A stretch of DNA of 64,000 nt from Bipolaris cookei. Its lineage: Eukaryota > Ascomycota > Dothideomycetes > Pleosporales > Pleosporaceae. The DNA lies in contig NRSV01000003.1 in assembly GCA_002286855.1 (NCBI GenBank), forward strand, positions 862,831 to 926,830. The letters are read 5' to 3'. Within the stretch, counting starts at the first letter, position 1, and every line of letters starts with the position of its first letter. Positions 32,719-45,129 of the stretch are shown piece after piece. The notes beneath the pieces are model-generated. The model saw only the letters and a program-made list of their open reading frames with translations, did no database searches and was not told where the DNA came from. The position numbers and the translations under genes were made by a program.

Positions 32719-34851
32719 GTATGTGAAGGTGTGGAGCAAATGAAATATACCACCGAGCTCAAATCATGTACTTTACTTCCAGGCAATTAGCTTCTCTAGG
32801 CTCCTGGACTGAATATATATATGTGTGTATGTTTCCTTTCTTTCCTGCCCCAACTATCTTCATTAAATGCTTTCGTGGTGAAGTCTTCGCTTAAATCCAA
32901 TTGTTCCAGCTCACTCAAATGGTTTTCATATTTTCAACTTGGTGATGCTTCTAAAACTAGCCCCACACTCTTAGGATAGCCCTTGAGTTCGAGCACGATA
33001 ATATGATATTTTGAAATTTCACTACTAATAGGCCATGAGTCCAGGAGCGCAAACAAACCAATCGCCTATGTTTTGTTGGCATGTACCGTACGCCTCCGTT
33101 GGATACATATTCATTTATCTGACCTTGGGTGTTATTCTGCTATCTGCACTAGTTTCAGCATTTTTAGCATCTTATGAAATTCGGCGAGATTTAATACTTA
33201 CAGAGCGTGTTTGAAAGAAGCCTTCTGTCTCAACTCAATACTTGATTTATTTCAGTCCAAGTTGCCTTTATGAAATTATCTTCTTTCTAGAAGAACAGAC
33301 TTGTCGCTATAGATATGGGTGATCGAATTTTTTTTAATTCTGTCAGATTGATTGTACGTCCAGTTCACCTGTTTTAGTCAAGAAGGCGCATATACACACA
33401 GCTTTAAGGCCCGGAATTGAAATAATTGCCATGCATACAGAGACAAGGATTTCGAATGGGAACCCCATCTAGAATGCATACAGAGCCGATACAATCCATA
33501 GTTGTTTTCCTTCATAATTTCTCAGGGCACTGTCTTCGTAAGGACCACAGGCAGTCGAGCCTTGTGACTTCTGTCGCCCACGATAGGTCATTGCTTGATA
33601 TTTTACATTTGTAGTGACAGTCCTACCAGAAATTAGATACTTACACACTACAAACCCTTATCTGCTTCAGCAACGAACAGCTACTGTAAGGCCCAGTGTC
33701 CAAATTCCATGGGCATCTAATTTCTTGAGAGCCGGAAAGCACTTGAGTCATTAATCAATAGCGTCGGATTTGTCCTTTCCATGCCTGGTTAGGCTCCAAA
33801 CTGTGCGCACATGGCTCTTTGGAAAACGAATCCCGGAAATGACGAAAATCGGCTGATTTGGTAACTTTAACAACCACGGCTCATCCTGGAATGGCTGTAT
33901 GTCTTCCATCGTCCTGAGAAACGCAGGCCATCTGTGGCGTTATTGGCATAACGCTGTGAAAGCACCCAGGCCTGTCATGAAGTCATGGTCATGAATCGAG
34001 TACGTGGCATATTTGTGCTGGCACAAGGCACAAAATGGGGGCGGCCTGTAGTGGAATGATACTGATCAGCGGTTGACAGAGGATATTTGGCTAGGTGGAA
34101 GAAAACCCGCTCCCTCTTGCCTAGCGTCGTGTTGGTTACCAGCATTCGACAGCGACTACTATTGCGTCGTTTGAAGGCCATGTGTGTGGCCCAAGAGTAA
34201 GACATTGAGCGGCATTTTGGAGCTGAATGCTGTGATTTTAGGTGTTGACGGGGAAGCCGATGTTTGATGCCTCAGGCTGTTCATTGATGCTGCGAGGGTA
34301 TAATCGGTTGGTGCGGCGCTTGCGAGAAGAAAATCGGCCTACTACCTACATAGACGAGCCGAGTGAAAACCGAAAGTGGATGGAGAATCGCGCAACGTCG
34401 GCTTCGAAATGACAGCGTCTATTCTCAAAATGGCTCCGAAAATGCGCATGCTAGTGTGGCGGAGGCACGGTTGTGGATTTCCTCTCCGATGCCTTGGTGT
34501 CGTGAGGCGTTCGTTGTGCCGTGTGGCGTCTCCATTCCTCACAAGACTGCCTGACGGCCTACTCCTGGACCGGAACATCAATGCAATGTGACCGTTCCCC
34601 GGTAGGGGCGGAATTTGCCTAGCCACGGTTGTTCTGTCTAACGATCTTTGATTGAGGCACGGAAACCGCATGGCAACAGTTAAGGGAGAAAGGCATCTAG
34701 TGCGACTATAAAGTGATGAATAGTATCTCCGATATGAAGAACACAACTGCCAGCGATCGTCTCTCAATACCTACAGAACTATCACCTAGACCAAATCAAT
34801 TTCGAAAATTACCTTCACCCATTCATCCAAGCCATTTCCAAAACCACCATC
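32719..34851. other. Gene-poor region, left part
   Basis: Just over 2 kb without a supportable gene. Open frames are short, on both strands, and lack domains or signal peptides. AT-rich words (TATATATATG near 32815) follow the DCL2 stop. I see no transposon ends. Confidence 0.4.
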
Positions 34852-35093
34852 ATGTCTTCTTCATCTCAGAATCAGCAACAGCCATCATCTTCCGGTGGTA
34901 GGCCTACTGGCGCAACGGGTGGTGGTTATTACAGACATCCTTGCCGGAACTGGCAACAGGAAGGCCACCCTAAGAACTACAACTTCATTGATCAAAATGA
35001 CCAGCTATGCGCTCATTGCTTGGTCAGTCTATCAGTCCACGCCGTTCAGCATTGTGCTAACAGCTGAACCAGTGCGCACTCCGCCAGCGTTGA
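34852..35093 (+). CDS. Possible small two-exon protein, unknown
   Basis: Exon 34852-35022 (57 codons), a 50-bp intron (GTCAGT...ACCAG), and a six-codon final exon 35073-35093 give 63 residues. The N-terminus is Ser/Gln/Gly-rich (MSSSSQNQQQPSSSGG); the second half has a compact pattern HPCRNWQQEGHPKNYNFID followed by CAHCL and CALRQR, giving four cysteines. It has no signal peptide. A CA-rich leader with several ATG-free stretches precedes it (CCAAAACCACCATC just upstream), consistent with a fungal start. I do not recognise the family; the cysteine spacing could be a small zinc site. It is isolated in a gene-poor region. Confidence 0.45.
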
Positions 35094-38000
35094 ACCTCGT
35101 TTCATTTAGAACCGTTATGCCAAACCCTAGAGGTTTTTTGGGTACGGATGCGCAAATGTGCTGATGTTTTTGGGTCGTATATGGACAGTCATATTTGGTG
35201 TTTGTGGAGGTGTAACATTTGTGCTTGGTAACCATCTCCGAAACGGACCGGAATAATTTTAGTTGAAGCGACCATAATGGAAACATGATTTCGCATATTT
35301 GCTTCGCCCACACTATGCAATGGTACCAGCGCTGATTATCACGAATTAGATTCAAAAATCTCACAGAATCATGAGTATATACTTTAACGACTTCGCGGCT
35401 TGCATTCAGAGATTGAAGAGTCTATTACTGGAGGGACAACTGACGTCAACACAACAATCACATCCAACAAAAAGCATAGTTACTTTTATCCCGCGCCTCA
35501 CCTTCCCACAGTGTAAGATACGATAAGCGGACCGAACCTTACATTGCTCCACCAACTGTACATGGCTGGACGTGTATGCAGTTGTCTGTCTTGGGAAACT
35601 GCAGATGGCACGGCCATTACCAGCGGTAGCGAGGGGTTGGCTTGCAGCTGGAACTCGTATCAGTAAACGCCATAGCCGCAAACTAATCAGCTGTTAGTGA
35701 TCGACGATGATGACGCGGGGTAATGACCAAGTGAAGGCAGTCATCTTGCCCTCCTAAGTTTGGTTGAAATTGATAGATCAATCAGTGTCTGCTCCAATCA
35801 GAACTTAGTAACACATGGGAAGACAAGTTCTCAGATGAACGGGCCTATAGGAAGAGCCTGTTTTTTACACCTTGTGGTAGCCTGCTATCAGTTGAATGAG
35901 CTACTCCCCCAACCCATAGATTTCACAAGATGGCTAAAATGCACAATACTTCCGACTTGGAAACTTAGTAAAGACAACCTTGTTACACCTCTACTTTGAA
36001 TGTGCGTTTTCTATATTTATTCTCCAGATGAAAGTTTCGATTGTGTCAATGAGTCGCCTAGTGAAATAATTGCATAAGGTTCTTGAGGGGAGTTGCTAGG
36101 TGTGATACGATGTACCTTTCCCAATCCTGTATACTTGCGTAGCTACATGTCAAGCGCCCTCTGGATAACTACACATGCGTCATTTGTCATCTATGAGTTG
36201 GTTCTACACGCTTATGACGAATCGCAGTCCGCATGTGAGGTGCTTCGGAAGGACTTGCCATGTTCCGTAGCCAAAACGCAGTACAGGGAGGCCACTGGCA
36301 CAAGCCAATAATACTATCTTCCCAGTAGTTCGAACTGTTTAGGAAAATGGTCTATAAAGGCGCGATGTTGGTGTTGGGTAAAAGTCAGTGGAAAGCTCGA
36401 ATACCACTTACCATCTAGGGGGCGGCAAGGTGCATGAAAGCAAGGAGTAGCGGGCTTTTGTTGAAGCGACCCCGCCACTCCGGCGAGAAAGTGACCCATC
36501 ACCACGAATTTTAGCCTCTCTCTATGCCGTTTCTATAGAATGGATCATTCAAGAAAATCCTTGGCCTAGTCCCGAACAGATGCAACTCATAATTGGATGA
36601 GCACACAAAAGCGGTCAGAGCTTTGTTTGGGCAGATTATTTAGAAAAGCCTTTCTTTCTTTAAGACCTTATGCCCTGGAACGGAGTTCCAAATTACGTGA
36701 TAGTTGTTTAATACCTTTTTTCTTTAACAATCAGATCCTCCAATTGCCAGTTTGCGAGTTTTCAACAATGGACCCAACACCCAACTTTATCGATTCAGGC
36801 TATATTAGATGTTGTACTTGCAGCGAGAGCGGGTGTTCAAAGATAAAGGGGCACAATTAGAGTTGGATCATATGGTATCTGGCCCCAGCTGGACATAATG
36901 AGGTAGGAACCTTGCTCGCTCTTCCACGCCGCAAGCCCTTTCTGCGACCGCACTGAGCCTTCCACACACGCACACACACACATATATATACAGCCCAAAC
37001 GCCTCATCTGACCGTGCCGTCGGCATTTCAGTTGAGAATTATCTCAGAAATGCCCAAAATTGCCACCTAGTTATCCGGATATTAACTTGAGAGCTTGAAT
37101 GCGGACCATCAAGTATCAACCAAAAGGTCTCAAGCACTTCACGTCAAGTGTCGCAAATCCAAGAAAATTGCTATTCCACACCACACATTTACGAACAGTC
37201 GGGCTGGCGGGCTAAGCTCATCCAGTGGACAGAGTGTATGGAGAGCATGTGATCAAACATGAATGCATGCAGGTGCAAGACATCAATCATTTGCTCCCAA
37301 CACTTGGGCATGCATATGCAGGTTAGCCAGACCTTCCGACGTAATTCCTTCGCAACCAACACGGCAATATCACCCTATCACGACAGATGTAGGTATCTCT
37401 ATCGTTCAAGCAGTAGTATCTCCCCGACAATGCATCGCCAAGCTTACTACGGGGTAGTGCAGCTACCCAGTGATCGCGACTTCCAGGATCATATCATGTC
37501 TTGGACAGGCGAGAGCAATTGCAACCACCCCAAGCGTCTAATTATCGGTCTCTTTGATGCAACCTCGACGTGACCTGGAAATACTTCATCCGCAAGCGTG
37601 TGTGCAGCCGTCCCACACCCAAGCCCAAAAACTATCAGCACTATCCATAGCGACCGACATTGAACAGATTAATAGATGGAGAAGAACCTCGTATGTCTCA
37701 CTTCTAAATGACCCAAGGCACGCAGAACGAAGCCTGCTTGCACGGCGCAAGTCCATTCCCCGTCATGCTTCTCTAAGCGCCCATCTCTTGCGGCACAGCA
37801 AAACCTGGTCCCGATTCAGTCGATCAACGCCGTCTGCCCAGCCAAATCATTTTCCGACATCTGAATGGTTAGTGGTCGTTGCTTGGGAGCTAGAAACTCC
37901 CGTGCCGCAACAAGCGCCGGCGCGTAGCTGGTGAGGCGAGAATGGCCGACGGTGCCTTGAGACAACCACTTTCCTGGAATGAGGGCCAAAATTCACGTGA

Positions 38001-38685
38001 TAAAATGTCAGTCGCAAGGTATATACTAGTATCAAATAGCGGTCTGTTGCTTTTTCTCAAGGCCAACATCAAGCTAGCAAGGCAGACGAGGGAAAATACT
38101 ATTGATCAAGGAACGCACACGTATTGGACAGACATACTCCCGTTACTATCCATGATGCTTCACCCACGTATTTGGACACTTGGTCATTCTAGCCCCGCAC
38201 CCATGGGCCTGATGGTGTCCCCCCAAATATAGCAGGGCGAACCGGGACAGTCGTCGCGATCTGCCCCATTCACGGGCACAGTACCGTAAGTGCGACCACC
38301 ACGCTTAGCACCTCGCACCTCGCACCTCGCACCTCGCACCTCGCACCTTCTATCACTCTGGTCAAAGATTCCAGATTACAACAACCTCTGTCTATTTTGA
38401 ACTTTCCAAACTGTACATATGACCCGGGATGTTCGAATACATGCACGATACAGAGCCCACGTGCAATGACCAGATGATTATTCAATATTACCAATACTAA
38501 GTGAATTGTCCTGCAAACTCTTTATCAGCATGCAAGATGTACATAATCTGCTACACTATTTCTCAGTGGATCTATGCGCCCTTTCCCTTAATGAAAATAT
38601 TTTCACACAATGGGTAAACCCCCTAACAGAGGGGGATGTGGTTCACTTACCACACTCTTTTCGTGGCTTCACAAGTCATTGCACT
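35094..38685. other. Gene-poor region, right part
   Basis: About 3.6 kb with only short, feature-less ORFs on both strands. It contains an alternating CA/TA tract near 36965-36995 and a 7-bp minisatellite at 38308-38348. No recognisable transposon protein or terminal repeat was seen, so I cannot say whether it is old repeat debris or regulatory DNA. Confidence 0.4.
38308..38348. repeat. 7-bp minisatellite GCACCTC
   Basis: Five head-to-tail copies of GCACCTC followed by one variant copy, immediately adjacent. Located about 340 bp past the 3' end of the Mug190-like gene. No function implied. Confidence 0.85.
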
Positions 38686-41600
38686 CTACCCGGTTTCTTA
38701 GGCATGTTAGTAACAAAGCATGATATGAGAACTCATAATAAGAAACTTACCAGTCTCAACGCCGGGCTGTCTTCCGTCTAGGCCACCAGTGACCTTCTTT
38801 TTTAGTTTGGCTAGCCCAATTTTAGCTTCGTCCTTTGCGAACTTTGCATTGCGTGCCGGCTTCCATTGCATCAGTCCCCGGTGCTTTCGCTCTTCTGCCC
38901 GTTTATTTTGTTGGTTGTGGTCCTTGCTCGATGTCGTATCGTCCGTCTCGACAGTACTGCTCGTTCGGGCTGTTGACTGTGACTGTCGGGATAGATGATC
39001 GTCTGTAGGTGACAAATCTGTCTTCGTTGACCTCAGTTTTCCGTTTGATTTACTGTCTCCGACGCCACCAGGACCGCCGCTGAACGCCGTTGCATCGCCG
39101 ACTGCATCAGCATCTTGTACACCGATGTCAGATGAAGATGATTCCTCGCCATAGTCATCGTCGGAATCGTCATTTGCTTCATTATCTGATGGATGGTGAC
39201 GATCATGCAGTGGTTCTTCAACGCCGGGCTCACGTCTCTTCTGCCGTCTGGTATTCATGTATGCTTTGGGATTGTCACCAAAAGCGCCTGACCAGTCCTG
39301 CCCATCTTTTGCGAGCCACTTACGCTTTTCCTCCTCGCTCGCATTTTTCAGAATATCACGACCCGATGTCAATGATTGCTCATGTAGTTCCCTTACACGG
39401 TCTGGCAACTCCTTTTCGACAATGTGGTCTCGCACGCCTTCTGTAACACATGCTTCCCAGGTCTCATATGTTTCACGGGTGTCATTATCCGTCACAAAAG
39501 CAGCGTGGGACTTGTCCATTCCTGCCTTGAAACGACCACGAAACTGCAGACGCCCAACCTCTTGAAGATCCTCAAGGCCTGGTTCTTTGTGGCAGTTTTC
39601 TTCCGTGATGTAGTTTTGCGTGAGCCGAGCCGGAGCTGATGTCTTCCAGATTGGTATGTTGATATTGACATCCTCGTTATCGATGAAATGTTGAAGCCAG
39701 ATTACTGCGTAGGCGTCTGGCTTGCGATGGTTGGCGATGTGGAACTCAAAGACAACGGGTGACCTGTACCGATGCTTGACGGGCAAGCGAACCGCATATT
39801 TCCCATTCTCCTCTTCGAGATCCCAATAATATCCGTCGCCCTCCTCAAGCTTGTGGGCAGCAGTGCGGTTAATTTTGCCAGTACTGCCGCCAGTTCGCAT
39901 GCGAAGTTTCGGAGGATGGGTATAGCCTACAGCCAGTATACGTTGAGATCGGAACTCAAAAGTACCGACATCCCAACCAAGCATCTGAGGAGGCAGGCGA
40001 GTCTCAATGCTGCGAAATAGAAGTGCGATACGTATGCGACCAAACCCGATACCTCCGTCGAGTGGATACCATCGTGTGACTTGGGACGATGTCTCGAGGA
40101 TATCTGGAATGGTGTAAGTAAATCTGCAGACGGTCTCTCAACGCTTCATAGATCAAAAAAGTACGTACCCGACAACTTCAATGGGACTACGCCAAGGATA
40201 GGGTCATGTTCTCTGTGCCGCTGGTCTCTCACAGTGACAGTGATGATAGCCGATCGCCAGTCACGCACAAACCGTTCGGTTCCTGCATTGAATATTGGCT
40301 GAGATGTGACTGCTTTTGTACGTGTCCGATATACCAGCTCGTCATTGAAGAGAATCGTACAGTAACTGTTGGGAAGGTCTTCGCCAGTCTCCTTTTTGCC
40401 CTCTCCATAAGGCTTCGCAGGCTCGTACTCACGGCCTTTGGTATTAGAACTTCCCTTTACGTTCTCCAGTTCGAGATTGACAATCTGTTGTACTACCACA
40501 CTGCAGATACCACTGGGCCACAGCGGATCAGGCGGAGTGTGCATAACAGCATCGTCAGTTTCGGAGTTGATCACACCTTTATCGTCCTGCAGCGCAGGGT
40601 CGTCCCTCAGCTCATCAGGAAGAGCCTTATTCTTACCATCCGTTCGCATCTCTTTCCTGAACTTAGGCTTACTGAAATAACCAATTTCCCAGTGCAACTC
40701 TCCCGGCATGTCGCTATCAGGCTCCATGCCGGCCAACTTGGAGGTTTGCGGGTACATTTTACCAGGATGTTGGATCATTTTCTGCATAGAAATCTCAACT
40801 TTCCCAACAATATCGTCGGCAGTGTGTCGGTCAGAATCCCAGAGCTCAACACTCAAGTTTTCATTCGCCTTGATCAGTTCGGGCCCAACAAGAATGGCCG
40901 CCGTTTCTTCCCATATGGGGTTAAGGTCGTCTGTGATGACCCGGGTGCAATACATTGGCTTTCCATATTTCGAGAAAGCAATCGTAATATATGGATCGCT
41001 GCCACCATGCTTTGATCCGCGTCGGTCTTGCTTGCTCAGACCGACGGCACGATGAATGCGAATCCACAGAATACCAAGCGCTTCCGTGTCCTTCTGAACC
41101 GAGTCGCCTTGAAGAATGGCGCGCATATCAATGGACATGGATTTGGGGGCGACATACACTGCCTTTGTTAGCATCTTTCAGATGGGCCATGTGTTGTAGA
41201 GATGTACATACTACTTGCTGCTGCTTTGATGGCATAATTGACAAAGTTGCTAATCAACGGAAGGTTCAAAATGTTGACTCCCTTCTCTATCATAGGGATG
41301 CAGCCTGCCGTAACTTGCGGCGTACCCATCAATGTGAAAGTCAGGGTTTTGAGGAAGGGAGGCTCGGGTGTCATGTTTAAGCGTAAGCGTACTGTGCCAA
41401 CGAGGCCCTGCAACTCGACAAATATAGGTAGAGGAACGCCAAAGAGACCCTTGATACCCAAGTAAAATACCAGCTGCATATGCATGTTGCGGGCCCTATC
41501 AGAAACCCGCTTACCGCTGGGACTGGCATGATATGCAAAGGAGACCTCTAGATTGTAGTAGTCACCGCCTTCTTCGTCTGCTGCTGCTTCTTGGGGGTCT

Positions 41601-42695
41601 TTCTTCCTCTTATTTTCTTCGTGAATGGATGCCTTCATGTCGCCCATGTGTGAGTCTGGCAATGCTCGCAAGCTCAGGATGCGCAACGGGTTGCTACCTT
41701 GGTTGATTTCAGCGACACGAACATTTTCAATGACTCCAGGAACCGAAGCCTGCATGACATCCTCGAGCATGTCAGCAACACCCGAAAACATTTCAGGGTC
41801 GATAAGACCCCAGGCGATACTGAGAAATGTGTTCATCCATTCGACTGACTCTGGGAGCAAGTTCAGAGAGGCCTATGTGGTTGGTGATTAGCAAATGTTG
41901 AGCAAGAATCATTTTCAGAAGAATTTACCATTTGGCCGCGGACTTGCTCGCTGTCCCACTCCACCTCTCTTCCACTGCGGATGACTTCCTTCATCCAAAG
42001 ATAGACAGCTGATGCTAAGCACATGGCTAGAGGAACAAGGCCCTTGAGCGCACCGCCAAAGATCTTGCCGACAACAAGGGTTCCTACCAGTATTCCTGCG
42101 CAGAGGACATTGGCGCGGGCCTCGAGGGCCTTAAACATGGGCTCATAACTGACTGAGGGTGTAGGGTGAAAGAGGACGTTTGTCTTTTCACCGTGGATGG
42201 GCACGTCGGTTGTGGTACCTTGGGCAACTGGGTCTGGAGGTGCAGTGACATCCTGGTTATGCTTGTAGTCCTGGAGCGATTGCGAGGGATCTGTCTTGAT
42301 GGGCTGAATCTTGTCAGTTGAGAAGTGGAGGGAGGTAAGGTGTGTTTATTGCCTACCGTTTCCTTGTTCAGGTTGGCATTGGGGACGACGACGTGGGGAT
42401 TTTCGACCTCGTTGATCATGTCCTTGCTGACATCGGCGATGACAACTTCCCTGCCAGTAGTTGGATCTGTAACTCGCTTCTCGGTGCCCTTAAGCTGTTT
42501 CTCTGGCAGTTTGCTTTCCGTTGCGGGCGACGCCTGCTTCTGGGCAGCCTCCTCATCGATTCTTTTGTCACGGAACCTCTTGTCCCTGTCTAAGTTCTCG
42601 ACGAATTGCTTGACGGTGGGAATGGGGTTGTGCCCCGAGTAGTGGCCGCCCGGGGCGTGCTGCTGTTGCTGCTGCTGCTGGTACTGCGACTCCAT
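38686..42695 (-). CDS. mug190: Mug190-like SMP/C2-domain lipid-transfer protein
   Basis: Six exons: 42695-42357, 42303-41929, 41872-41212, 41158-40169, 40103-38751 and 38696-38686; 1242 residues, all junctions in frame. The last exon has only 11 coding bases and is preceded by a GTTACTAAC branch site. Order: Gln-rich start, a hydrophobic hairpin at about 179-217 (ER anchor), an SMP lipid-transfer domain (about 239-460, ending NFVNYAIKAAAS), C2 domain 1 (about 480-600, with GGSDPYITIAF and DDLNPIWEE), C2 domain 2 (from about 675), and an acidic then basic Ser-rich tail. This is the tricalbin/E-Syt-type layout of S. pombe Mug190 (family knowledge), proteins that tether ER to plasma membrane and move lipids. 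Meiotic induction is known for the yeast gene only. Confidence 0.88.
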
Positions 42696-43401
42696 TGTCA
42701 GACGGAAGTCCCTGTGAGTGACGGCCCAGGTCTACAAGAGGGACATGCGTGAGGACTGCAAGGGTCAATGGGCATCTATCGAGCAGAGGTCGAGCATGAG
42801 GCTAGCGGCGATGTTCCGGCTGAAGGAGCGAAAGCAGGGAATCAAGCGATCAGAGACCAGGCGCGTGCGGGGCGGAAGACTGGCAGCCAAGTTCATGACG
42901 TAGTAGGCAGGCACCACTTGCTCCTAGAGAAGGTGCAGCCCGGTTGCCAGAAGCACACAACGCGCCCATTGTGTAGCCTTGGCTTCTGCTTGTGGCGCGA
43001 CCAGAAGCGGGCAGTATACCTACTGTGGCTGTATTGCTGGCACTTGGCTGTGCACCATGCTTACCTGTCGATGTATGCATATGTATATGCCGTATGTACA
43101 GTACGTACAAACTAGATACGAGAATGCGGGCATTGTCGTCGGTGCATCATGATCCTCGTGCTACTTTGGCGCTACCATGCTCCAATGACGTCGACGTGCG
43201 TCCCATTACCCGGCCAATCAACGCTCCGCGGGGCCGGCCACCCCCGGCCACCCCCTCTCCCCGGCTTGGAACAACTTGACTCGACCCTCTGACTACTGTA
43301 CGTACCATTGTTTAATTTGAACAAAAGAGCTGCTGGCACCGAATTTCTACGATACTAGTCTACGTGTGTGCTGACACGCTACATTGGGCACGCACCCAGA
43401 T
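42696..43401. promoter_or_regulatory. Divergent promoter region
   Basis: About 700 bp between the divergent Mug190-like and GlcNAc-6-phosphate deacetylase genes. A GC-rich block (GGGGCCGGCCACCCCCGGCC around 43230-43250) lies about 150 bp before the deacetylase start. No gene is supported; overlapping ORFs on both strands have no features. Confidence 0.4.
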
Positions 43402-44701
43402 ATGTCGGGCTGGTTCACCCTCTTCACTAATTGCCGCTATATTCTCAATGGCGAGCTTGTCGAAGACCACCTTGTCATTTCTGACGAGACGGGGCTCATA
43501 CTCAGGAGAGAAGGCTACATTGGTGGCGAGGCAATCGACTTGGAAGATGCTATAATAGCCCCAGGCTTTCTAGAGCTTCACACAAATGGTGCCAATGGCT
43601 TTCACTTCACGCATTTTGAAGACAAAACAAGCTATGAGAACAAGATTGACCATCTCGCGAGATACTATGCAACACAGGGCGTCACTGGATTCTGGGCAAC
43701 TTTACCTACCATTCAGGCTGACGATTTTCAAAAGGCATGTCTCCGGCCCAGGTCTGGATTGCATGCCGGCAGACTAACTCACATATTCGCAGATTCTCCC
43801 ATCGCTCACCCCGCGGGACATAGCCTCGTCAGCTTCGCTTCTAGGTGCTCATACGGAAGGGCCTTATCTTCACCCTTCCAAGAAAGGAGCACACAACAGC
43901 TCTCTCTTTCAACCTTGTTCCGTCCCTCCGGCCACTGTATATGGATCGGCACATCTTCAGTCTGCTATCAGACTTATCACAATCGCTCCAGAATTACCCG
44001 ATTCAGCAGCCCTCATCAAATCGCTGACATCCCAGGGTATCAGAGTCGCCATGGGCCATTCTACTGCGACTTACGAACAAGGCCTAGCCGGACTCAGTGC
44101 AGGGGCAAGCGGACTGACTCATACTTTGAATGCGATGCCGAGCTGGGTATCCAGAGCCCCAGGTTTGGCCGGGCTAGTCTCCTTGCCAGAGACAGCCAAT
44201 ATTACACCTCCATGGTATACCATCATTGCAGATGGAGAGCATCTCCATCCCAACACAGTATCTCTGCTTCACCGTTCGAACCCCAAGCGCTCGATTGTCA
44301 TTACTGACAGTATTGAGCTTGCTTCTCTCAAGGATGGAACCTACCCTGGCCACTCACAGATCCCCTTTGAACAGGTCAAGAGTGGCACACGGGCTACGAT
44401 AGCGGGCACCGATACCCTGATTGGAGGGTGTATCCCACTCCAGCAGAGTATGAGAAACCTGATGGATTGGTCTGGGTGTGGCATTGCCGAAGCGGTGCGC
44501 ACAGTCACTGAGAATGTGGCGGCCTTTATGGGTGTAGATGGGAAAGGTGGGAGGGGCATACTGAAAGAAGGTAGAAGAGCTGATTTGACCGTGTTGAGTG
44601 AGCAAGGTGAGGTGCTTCAGACTTGGGTGGCTGGACACAAAGTGTGGGATAGGGAAGAAGCCCTAAGTGCCCACGAAGGGGATGGCGAGGCGAGGGGTTG
44701 A
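43402..44701 (+). CDS. DAC1: N-acetylglucosamine-6-phosphate deacetylase
   Basis: Two exons (43402-43734, 43793-44701) give 413 residues. The 58-bp intron has donor GC (AAG|GCATGT) and acceptor CAG; it restores a continuous protein. Start placed at the ATG of MSGWFTLFTNCRYILNGEL; upstream in-frame codons lack an ATG. Motifs of the NagA amidohydrolase: APGFLELHTNGANGFHF, LGAHTEGPYL with the metal-binding Glu at about 133, AMGHSTATYEQG, GLTHTLNAMP, and ITDSIEL carrying the catalytic Asp. It removes acetate from GlcNAc-6-phosphate, making glucosamine-6-phosphate, in cytosolic use of chitin-derived GlcNAc. In many fungi the GlcNAc-catabolic genes cluster; no deaminase or kinase neighbour is present here. 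Length is normal. Confidence 0.92.
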
Positions 44702-45129
44702 TCTCTCATCGTGAGCATAGCATAGCATAGCATAGCATATTGCCTTGGCGTATGAATACAAAGCCGATGGAAAGCAGACAGTCCACGTGAGCGGCAGTAG
44801 ATTTGACACCTTGTTAAACTAGAGCCTTCGCAGAGGTCATTGACGGTTAGATGTATCGCCACTTTCGAGCCGCTAATTCAGGTAAAATCCAAAGCAGTAG
44901 ATACCGGACGACAGATTGATCTCACGCGCATATTTCCAAGTCAGTGAAGATCTGGGTGCCTTTCGGGCAGGCCATACATGAAGCTGAGATGCCCTCGGCG
45001 TGCGCGTTGGTGAAGGAAGGCCCATGGGCAGCCGTCTGCAAATTTTGTGCGCAAGCGTCGCTTAGTCATGCGCGCTAATTTGGCGCTAACAACTCCTTGC
45101 AAGCCCTCATCTTTCCCTGTACCTCTGCC
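44702..45129. other. Intergenic region with pentanucleotide repeat
   Basis: About 430 bp between two plus-strand genes. A run of about five AGCAT units at 44714-44739 starts shortly after the deacetylase stop. The rest should hold the 3' end and the next promoter; nothing else is evident. Confidence 0.5.

Noticed and set aside
38308..38348. Minisatellite considered as a telomere-like repeat
   Set aside because: The unit is GCACCTC, not the fungal TTAGGG/CCCTAA, and there are only six copies.
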